Shown here piece by piece: positions 33,222-43,575 of a stretch of DNA of 64,000 nucleotides (position 1 is the stretch's first letter; every line of letters starts with the position of its first letter). The stretch comes from UBA9300 sp032260385 (GTDB taxonomy: Bacteria > Bacteroidota > Bacteroidia > Bacteroidales > VadinHA17). The notes under the pieces were generated by a model. That model ran no database searches. It was not told the DNA's origin and worked only from the letters and a program-made list of their open reading frames with translations. Both the position numbers and the translations under genes were made by a program. The stretch covers positions 1-64,000 of the forward strand of contig JAVVEL010000003.1 in NCBI GenBank assembly GCA_032260385.1, written 5' to 3'.

Positions 33222-35525
33222 GTGAGCAGGCTGTTTAAATACATATTTGTATTTGTCCTGATACTTCATGTATTAAATACGGGTGCGGTGAGCGCACAGG
33301 GTACCGGACTTGTTTTGAGCGGTGGCGGGGCTAAGGGACTGGCACACATAGGACTGATAAGGGCCCTGGAAGAAGACGGCATCAAGATTGACTATGTGGC
33401 AGGCACTTCAATGGGAGGTATTATTGCAGCACTTTACGCTATGGGCTATACAACCGAAGAAATGACCATGCTGGTAAAATCCGAAGAATTCCTGCGCTGG
33501 TCTACAGGTGCAATAGATACAGAGCTGAAATTCACATACAAGCTCAATGAACCTAATTCAGCAATGATTGATATAGACCTGAAGTTGGATGAAGAAAAGC
33601 CTGAAGCAGGTCTGCCTTCCCACCTCATTTCCTCGTCAGTTATCGATTTTGCAATTATGCAGCTTACCTGCGGCGAGACGGCAGCAGCAAACAATAATTT
33701 TGACAGCCTGATGATACCTTTCAGGTGCGTGGCTGCAGATATATATGAAAAAAAACCTGTCATATTCCGCCGGGGTAACCTTGCAGGTGCAATAAGATCC
33801 ACAATGTCATACCCTCTTTATTTTGAGCCCTATCAAATGGACAGTACCTTGCTCTTCGACGGAGGTATTTACAATAATTTTCCCAGTGATGTCCTGATTG
33901 AAGATTTCGGACCTGATTTTATTATAGGCAGTAAGGTTACAGACCAAGCAAAGAGACCGGCGAAGGATGATATAATGCTTCAGCTTGAGAACATGATTAT
34001 GCAAGCCACTGATTATAAAATTCCCGACAGCCTGGGCTATGTGGTGGACATTGCGTTTGAGAATGTTAATTTACTTGATTTTCAGAAAGCGGACAGTATA
34101 ATTTCGAAAGGTTACAGAATTGCCAGGCAGGAGTTAAAGAATTTCAGGCACAGGACAGAAAAGATCACCAGTGCAGAAATAAGCCAAAGAAGGGCAGAAT
34201 TCAGAGAGAAGGTTCCTGAACCGGTGTTCAGGAAAATTTACATTAATGGCGTTGGAGAAAGACAGAAAGACTATATCAGAAATGTTATATCAAAAAGAGA
34301 CAGCCTGATAGATATACAACAACTTAAGGAAGAATATTTCAGGCTGGCAACCGAAGAAAACATCAAAAGTGTTTACCCGGAAGCAAAATACAACTTTGAG
34401 GACAGGACCTTTGACCTCTATCTTGCTATCGAACTAAAGGGTTCTTTTGCACTGGAAGCCGGAGCCTTGCTTGGGTTTACCATTCATAACCAGGCCTATA
34501 TAGGCTTTGAGTATTATGCATTGAGTGACATAAATAACCGTTTCAGCGGTAATCTTTATTTCGGAAGGAATTATTCATCCTTCAGGGTGTCGCACCGTAT
34601 TACGGTACCGCAGAGGAAACTGCTGCTCATTGACCTCAATCTTTCAGCTTATAACAGGAATTATTTTACCAGTGAGATATCATCCCTTTTTGAAACAACA
34701 GTACCTGCCTACATAACAAGACGAGAGAGTAACCTGAGAACTTCATTCGGGATCCCCACAAGCAATAATTCATCCTTAAAGGCGGGGCTGAACTTCACCT
34801 GGATAACCGACAGGTACTACAGAAGCATAGGCTTTGAAGAACAGGATGAGCAGGATAAAACAGAATATTTCTACGGCACAGGAAAATTATTTTATGAGTC
34901 CAATACTCTGAACCGTAAGCAGTATTCAACGAGCGGAGCTTATGTTTCTGCGGGAATGTATTATAACCTTGGTTTTGAAAGGTTCAGCGGAGCTGTTAAC
35001 GACAGCCTGGAGCAGCGGGAAATTTTTAATCAGGACCATGGATGGTTTGCACTGAAGTTTAAAAACCTGAGGTTCTATAGTTTGAGCAAAAAAATTAGCC
35101 TCGGTACACAGGTTGATATTGTTGTAAGTAATAAGAAATTAAGTAATAACTATACTGCCTCTTTGATCGATGCATACAAGTACGAACCTACCGTAATGAG
35201 CAAAGCACTTTTCGGCTATTCCCTGAGAGCAAACTCATTTATTGGAGCCGGAATCATTCCTGTCTATAATTTTACGAACAACCTGAAACTGATAGCAGGA
35301 TTGTACCTCTTTGCACCCTTCAGGGATATTGAATCTACTGACAATGGAGTGGAGTACGGTAAGTATGGTGAGCAACTGGATGCCATAGCAAATATGAGCC
35401 TCGTATATTATACACCTGTAGGACCTGCTTCAGCCGGATTCGACTATTACAGCGGGGAAAGAAAGAGATTATTCCTTTTCCTTAATTTCGGCTATATTTT
35501 ATTTAATAGAACAGGGCTTGAATAA
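33222..35525 (+). CDS. patatin-like phospholipase with outer-membrane barrel (PlpD-like)
   Basis: A 767-residue protein with a signal peptide (to about residue 26), then a patatin domain with the oxyanion loop GGGAKG near 34-39, nucleophile S63 in GTSMGG and the dyad Asp in DGGIYNNFP near 212. A POTRA-like stretch (about 330-400, FRKIYINGVGERQKDYIRNVI) and a C-terminal 16-strand-type barrel of the Omp85 family follow, ending in F-N-R-T-G. The arrangement matches type Vd autotransporters such as PlpD, but the barrel may keep the lipase in the periplasm. The start is GTG at 33222. It is the first gene of the long plus-strand run. Confidence 0.93.
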   Translation: MSRLFKYIFVFVLILHVLNTGAVSAQGTGLVLSGGGAKGLAHIGLIRALEEDGIKIDYVAGTSMGGIIAALYAMGYTTEEMTMLVKSEEFLRWSTGAIDTELKFTYKLNEPNSAMIDIDLKLDEEKPEAGLPSHLISSSVIDFAIMQLTCGETAAANNNFDSLMIPFRCVAADIYEKKPVIFRRGNLAGAIRSTMSYPLYFEPYQMDSTLLFDGGIYNNFPSDVLIEDFGPDFIIGSKVTDQAKRPAKDDIMLQLENMIMQATDYKIPDSLGYVVDIAFENVNLLDFQKADSIISKGYRIARQELKNFRHRTEKITSAEISQRRAEFREKVPEPVFRKIYINGVGERQKDYIRNVISKRDSLIDIQQLKEEYFRLATEENIKSVYPEAKYNFEDRTFDLYLAIELKGSFALEAGALLGFTIHNQAYIGFEYYALSDINNRFSGNLYFGRNYSSFRVSHRITVPQRKLLLIDLNLSAYNRNYFTSEISSLFETTVPAYITRRESNLRTSFGIPTSNNSSLKAGLNFTWITDRYYRSIGFEEQDEQDKTEYFYGTGKLFYESNTLNRKQYSTSGAYVSAGMYYNLGFERFSGAVNDSLEQREIFNQDHGWFALKFKNLRFYSLSKKISLGTQVDIVVSNKKLSNNYTASLIDAYKYEPTVMSKALFGYSLRANSFIGAGIIPVYNFTNNLKLIAGLYLFAPFRDIESTDNGVEYGKYGEQLDAIANMSLVYYTPVGPASAGFDYYSGERKRLFLFLNFGYILFNRTGLE

Positions 35526-35566
35526 TAAGATACTATATTTGCAGGAATATAGCGATTTACGATCAG

Positions 35567-37042
35567 GTGAAAGACATAAACAAACTGGCGGGGCAGACAT
35601 TGGTATACGGACTTGGGACAATAGTGCCACGGTTTATGAATTATGCCGTTCTTACTCCCTTCTACACCTGGATCTTCAATAAGTCTGAATATGGAATCAT
35701 AACTGAACTGTATGCCTATATGGTCTTTATGCTTATAGTGCTGACCTACGGAATGGAAACAGCCTTTTTCAGATTTGCACAAAAGACAGGTGACAGTAAG
35801 AAGATTTTCAGTACTGCCCTGCTGTCAATTCTTGTTAGTTCAGCTCTTTTCCTTGTCTTTTTCAATCTTTTTATCGATGATATTGCCACGGTTCTAAAAT
35901 ACCAGGATCAAAAAATGTATTTAAGGCTGTTTGCCATTATCCTGGCCACTGATGCAATAACGGCGATTCCTTTCGCAAAGCTTAGAAGAGAAAATAAGGC
36001 TCTTAAATTCAGCATCATCAAAATAATAAATGTTGTAATAACAATTGGTCTCGTTTTTTTATTCCTGAAAATTGAGCCATCACTGAGGGAAAAAGGAAAA
36101 AGCCTGCTGGGAAACCTGTATAATCCTGATCTCAGGGTGGCTTATGTCTTTCTTGCGAACGCAATCGGAAGCCTTTCAATGCTTGTACTCCTGTTTAAAG
36201 ATATACTGAGTGTTCAATTACGCCTCGATACAGGCATGTGGAAGCAAATGATGAGCTATTCAGTACCACTGCTCATATCAGGACTGGGAGGTTCAATAAA
36301 TGATGCTCTGGACAAGATGATACTTAGGAGGATAGTCGATAGTGATACGCCGCTGGAAGTAGTCGGGGAATATGGAGCCAGTTATAAAATAGCTGTCTTA
36401 ATGGCCCTCTTCATACAGATGTACAGGTATGCAATGGAGCCTTATTTCTTTTCCAGAGCGGATAAAAAAGATGCGAGGGAGATTTATTCATATGTAATGA
36501 AATACTTTGTTATATATGCTCTTATCCTCTACCTTATTATCAACCTGTATATATCAGGATTTCAATATATTATAGCGGGCAGCCATTTGAGGGGCGCACT
36601 GGCCATTGTACCTATAGTAAGTATGGGCTACCTGCTTTTCGGAATCTTTGTAAACCTGAGCATATGGTATAAGGTGAAAGACCTTACAAGGTATGGTGCT
36701 TACCTGACAATCATCGGAGCATTAGTTACAATACTGATAAATTTGCTGCTGGTACCGGTATACGGTTATATGGCTTCAGCCTGGGCACATATTGCCTGTT
36801 ATTCAGTTATGATAGCAGGTTCATATATGCTAAGCAGAAAACATTATCCCATAAACTATCCCATAAAAAAGATACTTGCATATATAATGACGGGTGCTGG
36901 AATCGTTATACTAGTATCTTATATAAATTATAATAATATTTTCCTTGAACTTGGAGTCAATACTTTGATAATTGCCGGCTTTACAGGATACGCGGAATAC
37001 AGGGACAAGGCAATCAGTGTACTTTTTAAAAAAGATATATAG
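35567..37042 (+). CDS. lipopolysaccharide/polysaccharide flippase (MOP superfamily)
   Basis: A 491-residue polytopic protein with about 12-14 transmembrane helices and the Wzx/MviN-like start INKLAGQTLVYGLGTIVPRFMNY. Members flip lipid-linked oligosaccharides or lipid II across the inner membrane. The start is a GTG at 35567. A -7 element TATATTTG lies at 35534-35541, about 25 bp upstream, so a promoter may sit right before the gene and drive the downstream block to mnmG. The substrate is unknown; no glycosyltransferases are adjacent. Confidence 0.88.
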   Translation: MKDINKLAGQTLVYGLGTIVPRFMNYAVLTPFYTWIFNKSEYGIITELYAYMVFMLIVLTYGMETAFFRFAQKTGDSKKIFSTALLSILVSSALFLVFFNLFIDDIATVLKYQDQKMYLRLFAIILATDAITAIPFAKLRRENKALKFSIIKIINVVITIGLVFLFLKIEPSLREKGKSLLGNLYNPDLRVAYVFLANAIGSLSMLVLLFKDILSVQLRLDTGMWKQMMSYSVPLLISGLGGSINDALDKMILRRIVDSDTPLEVVGEYGASYKIAVLMALFIQMYRYAMEPYFFSRADKKDAREIYSYVMKYFVIYALILYLIINLYISGFQYIIAGSHLRGALAIVPIVSMGYLLFGIFVNLSIWYKVKDLTRYGAYLTIIGALVTILINLLLVPVYGYMASAWAHIACYSVMIAGSYMLSRKHYPINYPIKKILAYIMTGAGIVILVSYINYNNIFLELGVNTLIIAGFTGYAEYRDKAISVLFKKDI

Positions 37043-37073
37043 ATGGAGATAAAAATAGTAAACAGGCCAAGAA

Positions 37074-38804
37074 ATGAATTATAGAAAGGCAATTACACTA
37101 CTTTCGGTGATCATTGTTCTCACAAACGGTTGCCGGGTAAGCAGAAATGTCACGGAGGAAGTGACAGGTGAGCAGGAAAAAGTTGTAGATTATACTTTGT
37201 ATGACCTGATGTACGTGGAAGGGATTAAACAAAAATTAAGCGGTAACCTTGGGGAAGCACTTGATAAATTTGAAGATGCCCTGGAACTAAACCCGGAAAG
37301 TGATGCTGCGAATTTTGAAATAAGCCAGATTTCAGCTATGCGAAGAGATTATGAAAACGCTATGAAATATGGTCGTCGCGCAGCTGAACTGGATAATCAT
37401 AATCCATGGTATATGCTGAATATGGCGAATATTTATTTAGAGAAGTCGGAGCTTGATTCCGCAGGTATATGGCTCGAAAAGGCTGTTCAAATAGATCCGT
37501 CAGACGAAAATGAAAAATTCAGGTTGGGGAATTTATATCTGCAGACGGGTAAGCCCGAAGAAGCTGAGAAAATATTTGAAGAGTTTTATGAAAAATACGG
37601 AGGAAATGAACAAATTCTTGCATTGCTGGTAAATGCAAAAATGGAAGCTGAAAAATATGAAGAGGCTGAAGAAATACTGATTAAGGAACTGGAGGCAGAT
37701 GATAAAAATATTAACCTGGAGGGAATGCTGGCGGAACTGTACCGGAAAACAGGAAGCAGCGAAAAGGCTAAAGAGATGTATGAAAGACTTGTTAACGAAG
37801 ATAAATATAGTGCAGCACTGGGTTTTTCATACCTGGATTTCTTACTGGAAAACAAGGAATATAAACTGGTGCTGGAAAAGGCAAAGGAAATGATCGCTGC
37901 CGGAGAAATTACACGGGAAGATAAGCTGGGAATAATTGCCAGATTAGTGCAGGACAGCATAATAATAAGTGAGTATAAGGAAGGCCTAACGGGACTCGGG
38001 GAGCAAATAATGGAAAAAGGCGAGGAAGATGCACTCACAATACTTATGATGGCAGAAATATACGATAAGGTGGGTGAAAAGATAAAGGAGATAGAACTCC
38101 TTACGGAATATATTGATAAGAATGAAGAAAATTATTATATATGGGAAAACCTCTTATTGAAACTAAATGAATATGGTGGTTCCGAAAAGCTTTATAAATA
38201 TGCCGGCCGGGCATCCACCCTGTTTAATACCGCACCATTACCAAAGATATTATACGCCTACAGTCTTATTGAGAAAGATATGTTTGATGAGGCCGGGGAA
38301 GAACTTAGGAAAGTCAGAATACTTGTGAATAACCAGGAACAATTCCTGGTCCAGATACTGGCTATGGAAGCAGAGATTGCTTTCCGTGAAGGCAGAATTA
38401 AACAGGCTGGTGGCAAATTCGACGAAGCACTTAAACTGGAACCCGGTAATGCCATGATACTTAATAATTATGCCTATTACCTGGCAGAGGAAGGGCTAAG
38501 ACTGAAAGAGGCTCTTGGCATGATAGAAAAATGCCTGAAAATAGAGGAAAATATAACTTACCTGGATACCTATGCATGGGTTCTGTATAAGCTGGAAAGA
38601 TACAGGGATGCTGAAAAGGTTATGACCAGGATATTCCAGACGGGAAAAATAACCGATGCAGAATTACTGGAACATTTTGGCTTTATTAAAAAGGCGACGG
38701 GTGCTTGTGAAGAAGCTGTTATTTTATGGCAATCGGCACTAAAGGAAGATAAAGGGAAAATATATTTAATTGAGGAAATAGGAAAGTGCATAAAAAAAGA
38801 ATAA
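37074..38804 (+). CDS. TPR-repeat lipoprotein
   Basis: A 576-residue lipoprotein: signal MNYRKAITLLSVIIVLTNGC with Cys at 20, then a chain of roughly 14 tetratricopeptide repeats covering nearly the whole protein (for example GNLGEALDKFEDALELNPESDAANF, then NPWYMLNMANIYLEK). TPR scaffolds of this size hold envelope complexes together. The position before DUF4292 and EnvC is, to my knowledge, a recurrent Bacteroidota order, so a joint role in outer-membrane or cell-wall assembly is reasonable. The 3' end overlaps the DUF4292 gene by 19 bp. Confidence 0.9.
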   Translation: MNYRKAITLLSVIIVLTNGCRVSRNVTEEVTGEQEKVVDYTLYDLMYVEGIKQKLSGNLGEALDKFEDALELNPESDAANFEISQISAMRRDYENAMKYGRRAAELDNHNPWYMLNMANIYLEKSELDSAGIWLEKAVQIDPSDENEKFRLGNLYLQTGKPEEAEKIFEEFYEKYGGNEQILALLVNAKMEAEKYEEAEEILIKELEADDKNINLEGMLAELYRKTGSSEKAKEMYERLVNEDKYSAALGFSYLDFLLENKEYKLVLEKAKEMIAAGEITREDKLGIIARLVQDSIIISEYKEGLTGLGEQIMEKGEEDALTILMMAEIYDKVGEKIKEIELLTEYIDKNEENYYIWENLLLKLNEYGGSEKLYKYAGRASTLFNTAPLPKILYAYSLIEKDMFDEAGEELRKVRILVNNQEQFLVQILAMEAEIAFREGRIKQAGGKFDEALKLEPGNAMILNNYAYYLAEEGLRLKEALGMIEKCLKIEENITYLDTYAWVLYKLERYRDAEKVMTRIFQTGKITDAELLEHFGFIKKATGACEEAVILWQSALKEDKGKIYLIEEIGKCIKKE

Positions 38805-39553
38805 ATATCATAGTATTGATTTTACTGCTGATTTCAGTAGCATCATGCAGTAAATGGAGAATATCAGGAACAAGAGCTGAGCACGGGGTAATGGAAATGA
38901 GTTCGGTAAAATTATTAGGCGAACTGGAGGACAATAACATTCTGAACCAACCATTATCCGTAAATAAGATATTAATTAACTATGAGAACGGAAGTGAAAA
39001 GCGAAGGTTAAGGGCAAACATGAAGACTGACGGTATGGGAGGCATATTATTAAGCATCAGAGCCTTCGGTGGAATAGAAGTAGCGAGAGTGTTTATAGAA
39101 AGAGATAGTGTGAGAATGGCAGACAGAATAAACAGGATATACTATACAGGTAACACAGAGCAACTGGCAGAAAAGTACGGGTTAAAATATGATTATATAA
39201 ATTTGTTTTTTGGTGATTATGACAGAATTACAATAAAAGAAAGGAAAATAAGGTGCGAAAATGGAAGGGTTCAATTGAATGATTACTATACTGGTATGGA
39301 ATACCTTGTTGATTGCAATATTAAAAAGATAGTTGAGGTAAATGGCAGTGCGCCGGGGGATAAGGGAAGAATCAGCGGTTATTTCAGCGATTTCAGGGAA
39401 GAAGTCGGATTATTATACCCTGGTAGCATATCGTGGAAGTTAAATAATGGAAGTACAATATTGGATATTAAGATGGAAAACCTCAGAAGGGAACAAAAGA
39501 AGGATTTGAAATTTAAGGTGGAAAGTAATTACAAAAGAAAAAATATTAAATGA
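38786..39553 (+). CDS. DUF4292 lipoprotein (LolB-like fold)
   Basis: A 255-residue lipoprotein with signal MHKKRINIIVLILLLISVASC (Cys at 21). The body matches the DUF4292 family, whose members have a LolA/LolB-like half-barrel and are thought to help lipoprotein or lipid transfer to the outer membrane: RRLRANMKTDGMGGILLSIRAFGGIEVARVFIERDSVRM. The start is GTG inside the preceding TPR gene, and the stop overlaps the EnvC start as ATGA, so translation of the three genes is coupled. Confidence 0.88.
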   Translation: MHKKRINIIVLILLLISVASCSKWRISGTRAEHGVMEMSSVKLLGELEDNNILNQPLSVNKILINYENGSEKRRLRANMKTDGMGGILLSIRAFGGIEVARVFIERDSVRMADRINRIYYTGNTEQLAEKYGLKYDYINLFFGDYDRITIKERKIRCENGRVQLNDYYTGMEYLVDCNIKKIVEVNGSAPGDKGRISGYFSDFREEVGLLYPGSISWKLNNGSTILDIKMENLRREQKKDLKFKVESNYKRKNIK

Positions 39554-40722
39554 GATGGTTCATTATAATATTTATTGTTAATACCTGCTTTTGCAGCGTT
39601 AAGGGTCAGACCAGGACAGAGCTGGAAAGGAAGAGGAACGAGGCCCTGAAAGATATTGAATATCTTGATAACATGCTGGAAAAGACTTCAATGGAGAAGT
39701 CTGAAAGCATGAATGAGCTAAATATGATAAGGAGAAAGCTTAGCCTGAGAGAAAATATTATCAATGGACTAATGGAAGAGCAGGAATTACTTGAAGGAAG
39801 GATGGAGCTTAATAAACTTGCTATAGAACTCATGGAGAATGATGTCATTATTTTAATGAAGGAATATGAAAAGGCCATAAAACATGCTCAAAAGGTGAAT
39901 AAGGGAAATCCGGAACTGGCATATATACTATCTGCAAAGGATATAAACCAGGGCTATAAAAGATTGAAATACCTGCAGCAGGTTGCTAAGTACAGGCGGA
40001 GGGAAGCGGAAATAATAATTGAGTTAAAAAATGAAGTCGAGGAAAACAGGGAGAAACTGGAGAAGGACCTGATTGAAATTTCTGAACTGAAGCAAAGGGA
40101 AGAAAGACAGAAGAATAATCTTAACAGGGAGCAAAGAAGCCAGAGAGATATAATAAGTAGTCTTAGCAGAAAGGAAAGGGAATTGAAGAAGGAGCTCGAT
40201 GATAAAAGAAGGATAGCAAATGAGATAGAAAAGGAAATAGCAAGAATTATCGAGGAGGAGAGAAGAAGGAGTGCAATGAATGAGATGACACCGGAAGAAG
40301 CGCTTATAGGAGAAGATTTTGCAAAAAATATTGGAAGACTTCCGTGGCCAGTTGAAAGAGGAGTTATTACATCCCAGTTTGGAGTTCACGATCACCCTGT
40401 TATAAAGGGAGCAAAAATTAATAATATAGGCGTGGAAATAACAAGCGGTACCCGGGAGACTGCCAGGGCTGTTTTTAAGGGAAGGGTTATGAGTGTGTTC
40501 GGTATAAGTGGCGGTAATATGGCAGTTATAATAAGGCACGGAAAATATCTTACGGTATACCAGAACCTGGTTAATGTTAAAGTAAGACCAGGAGATGAGG
40601 TGGAGGCAAAGGAATACATCGGTGACGTATATTATGAAGGGGAAGGGAAAAGTATAATAAAATTTATGGTGTATGAAGAACGTGAAAAGAAGGATCCGGA
40701 GGAATGGCTGGCAAAAAAATAG
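39550..40722 (+). CDS. EnvC-like murein hydrolase activator (M23 fold)
   Basis: A 390-residue periplasmic protein: signal (to about residue 20), a long coiled coil (about 20-235, very rich in E, K, R), then a LytM/M23 domain (about 275-390: GRLPWPVERGVITSQFGVHDHPVIKGAKINNIGVEI). The zinc ligands of active M23 enzymes are mostly lost (GVEI where HxxxD would end, VYQNL where HxH would be), so it should activate amidases during division and not cut peptidoglycan itself. It overlaps the DUF4292 gene by 4 bp. Confidence 0.92.
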   Translation: MRWFIIIFIVNTCFCSVKGQTRTELERKRNEALKDIEYLDNMLEKTSMEKSESMNELNMIRRKLSLRENIINGLMEEQELLEGRMELNKLAIELMENDVIILMKEYEKAIKHAQKVNKGNPELAYILSAKDINQGYKRLKYLQQVAKYRRREAEIIIELKNEVEENREKLEKDLIEISELKQREERQKNNLNREQRSQRDIISSLSRKERELKKELDDKRRIANEIEKEIARIIEEERRRSAMNEMTPEEALIGEDFAKNIGRLPWPVERGVITSQFGVHDHPVIKGAKINNIGVEITSGTRETARAVFKGRVMSVFGISGGNMAVIIRHGKYLTVYQNLVNVKVRPGDEVEAKEYIGDVYYEGEGKSIIKFMVYEEREKKDPEEWLAKK

Positions 40723-40779
40723 AAATAAGTGAAACAAAATAGTAAAAAATAAGTATAAGGAGGGATAGAATTTACAGAA

Positions 40780-41202
40780 ATGGAAATGAAGGTGGATATA
40801 GGATCAAATGTAGAAAATTTACGCATTATAGAAGGGAAGGTGGATGAGCTTATGATTGAGATGGGTATTAGAAAGGATGAGTATGGAAGAATCATGGTAG
40901 CTACCATGGAAGCCGTTAATAATGCAATTGTTCATGGAAATCAGCATGATGACAAAAAATATGTCAGTGTGAGCTTCGAATGTGTGAATAATGATTTTGT
41001 GGTCAGGGTAAAAGACCAGGGTATAGGCTTTAACCCGGACTGTATCCCTGACCCTACCTCACCTGAAAATATTGAAAACCTGAGAGGAAGAGGAGTGTTT
41101 CTTATGAAACATCTTGCTGATGATATCGGTTTTAACGAGGTGGGAAATGAAGTAATTATGACATTTAATATCGAGGCAATTGGTAGCAAAAATCTATTAT
41201 AG
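40780..41202 (+). CDS. anti-sigma-type ATP-binding protein (HATPase)
   Basis: A 140-residue GHKL-fold ATPase of the RsbW/SpoIIAB type: N-box MVATMEAVNNAIVHGN (about 46-61), G1 box VKDQGIGFNP, G2 box RGRGVFLMKHLADDIGF. There is no sensor or dimerisation domain, as in serine kinases or anti-sigma switches, but no anti-anti-sigma gene lies beside it. An AGGAGG sequence is 15 bp upstream, unusual here. The 3' end overlaps ybeY by 23 bp. Confidence 0.9.
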   Translation: MEMKVDIGSNVENLRIIEGKVDELMIEMGIRKDEYGRIMVATMEAVNNAIVHGNQHDDKKYVSVSFECVNNDFVVRVKDQGIGFNPDCIPDPTSPENIENLRGRGVFLMKHLADDIGFNEVGNEVIMTFNIEAIGSKNLL

Positions 41203-41614
41203 AAATGTAAAATTCAGGCTGGGGAAAACAAAGGACATAAAAAATTGGATAGTGCAGGTCATCAGGTCTGAAGGAAAAAGGACAGGTGACCTGAATTTTT
41301 TTTTCCTGAGTGATGAGGATTTGAGAGTAATTAACAATGAATTTTTGAACCATGATTATTATACCGACGTTATAACTTTTAATTATGGCACAGGTGAGAC
41401 AATTAAGGGTGAAATATACATGAGTATTGATACCATCAGAAAAAATTCACACATATACGGAACAGGAATCAGAGACGAAATTTTAAGGGTAATGGTACAC
41501 GGGACCTTGCATTTGCTGGGTTACGACGATAAGGATAAAGAAGGAAAGGCATTAATGAGGAGGAAAGAGGATTATTATTTGAGTAAACTGGAAAGCACAG
41601 GAAATGGACTTTAA
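41180..41614 (+). CDS. ybeY: endoribonuclease YbeY
   Basis: A 144-residue single-strand RNase that matures 16S rRNA 3' ends and acts in ribosome quality control. The zinc site motif is VMVHGTLHLLGYDD near 105-118. The third ligand, normally His in GYDH, is Asp here, so metal binding differs from the textbook form, as I recall for other Bacteroidota. The N-terminus MVAKIYYRNVKFRL starts at a TTG at 41180, inside the previous gene. The stop overlaps mnmG by 11 bp. Confidence 0.92.
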   Translation: MVAKIYYRNVKFRLGKTKDIKNWIVQVIRSEGKRTGDLNFFFLSDEDLRVINNEFLNHDYYTDVITFNYGTGETIKGEIYMSIDTIRKNSHIYGTGIRDEILRVMVHGTLHLLGYDDKDKEGKALMRRKEDYYLSKLESTGNGL

Positions 41615-43478
41615 TTTTGAAGTAATTGTTGTGGGAGGAGGACATGCAGGCTGCGAAGCAGCTCATGCTGCAGCGAAAATGGGCATGAAAACCGTGCTTA
41701 TTACAATGGATATGACAAAACTTGCACAAATGTCATGCAATCCGGCAATGGGAGGAGTAGCTAAAGGACAGATTATTAGGGAAATAGATGCTTTGGGAGG
41801 ACTATCCGGACTGGTCACTGATGAAAGCATGATGCAGTACAGGCTTTTGAACAGGTCAAAAGGACCGGCAATGTGGAGTCCCAGGGCACAATGTGACAGG
41901 ATGATGTTTTCCCAGGCATGGAGAAAAAGACTGGAAAATGTTGAGAACCTCTGCATATGGCAGGAAATGGCCAGGGAAATTATTGTGGAAGAAGGTCATG
42001 TGAAAGGCCTTATTACAAGTTTTGGAACAAGATTTAGCGCTAAGGCACTCATATTATCGGGAGGTACCTTTCTGAACGGTTTGATGCATGTAGGATATAA
42101 TACGGTAGAAGGCGGCAGGTCAGGTGATGAAACATCAAAGGGTATAAGCGAGCAATTAAGACGAATGGGATTCACCGTGGAGAGGATGAAAACGGGAACA
42201 AGCGCCAGGATTGATGGCAGAAGCATTGATTTTTCTGTTATGACTGAGCAGGAAAGCGAAACGGAAGGAAGGGCATTTTCATTTCTAAATGAAAACATAA
42301 ATATCAGTGAGCCAAAAAGTTGCTATATTGTACATACGAACAGGGAGGTACATGACATTCTGGAAAAGGGTATAGAATTCAGTCCGCTCTTCCAGGGGAT
42401 AATAAAAGGCATTGGACCGAGATACTGCCCCAGTATAGAGGATAAGATAGTAACTTTCAAGGAAAAGGACAGGCACCAGTTATTCCTTGAGCCGGAAGGA
42501 TGGAATACGAATGAATATTACATTAACGGATATGCTTCAAGTCTGCCCCTCGAGTATCAGCTTGAGGCACTGGGAAAGATCAGGGGAATGGAGAATGTAG
42601 TAATACACAGGCCAGGATATGCAATAGAATATGATTTCTTTCAGCCTACGCAGTTGGAAGCGACACTGGAAACGAAAAAGATTGAGGGACTGTACTTTGC
42701 AGGCCAGATAAATGGTACAACAGGATATGAAGAAGCTGCTGCGCAGGGATTGGTTGCAGGGATAAATGCCGCATTAAGGATAAGAGGAGAAAAGGAATTC
42801 GTTATGAGACGAGACGAGTCCTATATTGGGGTACTGATTGATGACCTTATTACAAAAGGAGTTGACGAACCTTACAGGATGTTTACCAGCAGGGCAGAGT
42901 ACAGGATACTATTACGGCAGGATAATGCTGATGAAAGATTGACGATGAAAGGATATAAACTTGGACTGGCAGAACAGGAAAGATTAGCAAGGCTGCAAGG
43001 AAAGAGAAAGGATGTTCAAAAGGTGCTTGATTTCGTTAAAAGAACAAAATTTAAGCCTGGTGAGCTTAATTTATACCTTGAAGATTCGGGTACAACAGGA
43101 ATAAATGAAACACAGAACATGGAAAAGTTGATTCTAAGGCCACAATTAAGATTGGAGGATCTGTTGATGATGAAAAATGAGGGTAAAAAGATGGCGGAGG
43201 AATTGGGACCGGCGAGAAGAGAAATACTTGAAGCAGCTGAAATAAAAATTAAGTATAGCGGATATATAGAAAGAGAAAGAGGAGTAGCTGAAAAGCTAAA
43301 GAGAATGAATGATCTTATAATTCCTGACGATATCGAATATGACGAGCTTCAATCAATTTCAACGGAAGGAAGACAGAAATTAAACAGGATAAGACCAAAA
43401 ACCATCGGTTCGGCCAGCCGGATCAGTGGTGTGTCACCTGCAGATATTAGCGTACTGCTTCTATACCTGGGAAAGTAA
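41604..43478 (+). CDS. mnmG: tRNA uridine-5-carboxymethylaminomethyl modification enzyme MnmG
   Basis: MnmG (GidA), 624 residues, works with MnmE to make cmnm5U at the wobble position of certain tRNAs. The FAD-binding GGGHAGCEAAHAAAKMG is at 10-26, the family signatures MSCNPAMGGVAKGQI and GPRYCPSIEDK are both present, and the C-terminal helical domain ends in SRISGVSPADISVLLLYL. In many bacteria gidA lies near the replication origin. The downstream parS-like site supports that here, although no parA or parB gene is in the window. Confidence 0.97.
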   Translation: MDFNFEVIVVGGGHAGCEAAHAAAKMGMKTVLITMDMTKLAQMSCNPAMGGVAKGQIIREIDALGGLSGLVTDESMMQYRLLNRSKGPAMWSPRAQCDRMMFSQAWRKRLENVENLCIWQEMAREIIVEEGHVKGLITSFGTRFSAKALILSGGTFLNGLMHVGYNTVEGGRSGDETSKGISEQLRRMGFTVERMKTGTSARIDGRSIDFSVMTEQESETEGRAFSFLNENINISEPKSCYIVHTNREVHDILEKGIEFSPLFQGIIKGIGPRYCPSIEDKIVTFKEKDRHQLFLEPEGWNTNEYYINGYASSLPLEYQLEALGKIRGMENVVIHRPGYAIEYDFFQPTQLEATLETKKIEGLYFAGQINGTTGYEEAAAQGLVAGINAALRIRGEKEFVMRRDESYIGVLIDDLITKGVDEPYRMFTSRAEYRILLRQDNADERLTMKGYKLGLAEQERLARLQGKRKDVQKVLDFVKRTKFKPGELNLYLEDSGTTGINETQNMEKLILRPQLRLEDLLMMKNEGKKMAEELGPARREILEAAEIKIKYSGYIERERGVAEKLKRMNDLIIPDDIEYDELQSISTEGRQKLNRIRPKTIGSASRISGVSPADISVLLLYLGK

Positions 43479-43575
43479 ACTAATAATGATGAAACTAACA
43501 GGGCTTGCATTTTAATTACACGGGATACCAGTCATGATTGGTTTATGATTCATAACTAATACTTTATAAATGAAT

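Noticed and set aside
40024..40737. 237-codon minus-strand frame opposite envC
   Set aside because: It is produced by the purine-rich coiled-coil coding strand; the translation is low-complexity and rich in F, L, S and Y.
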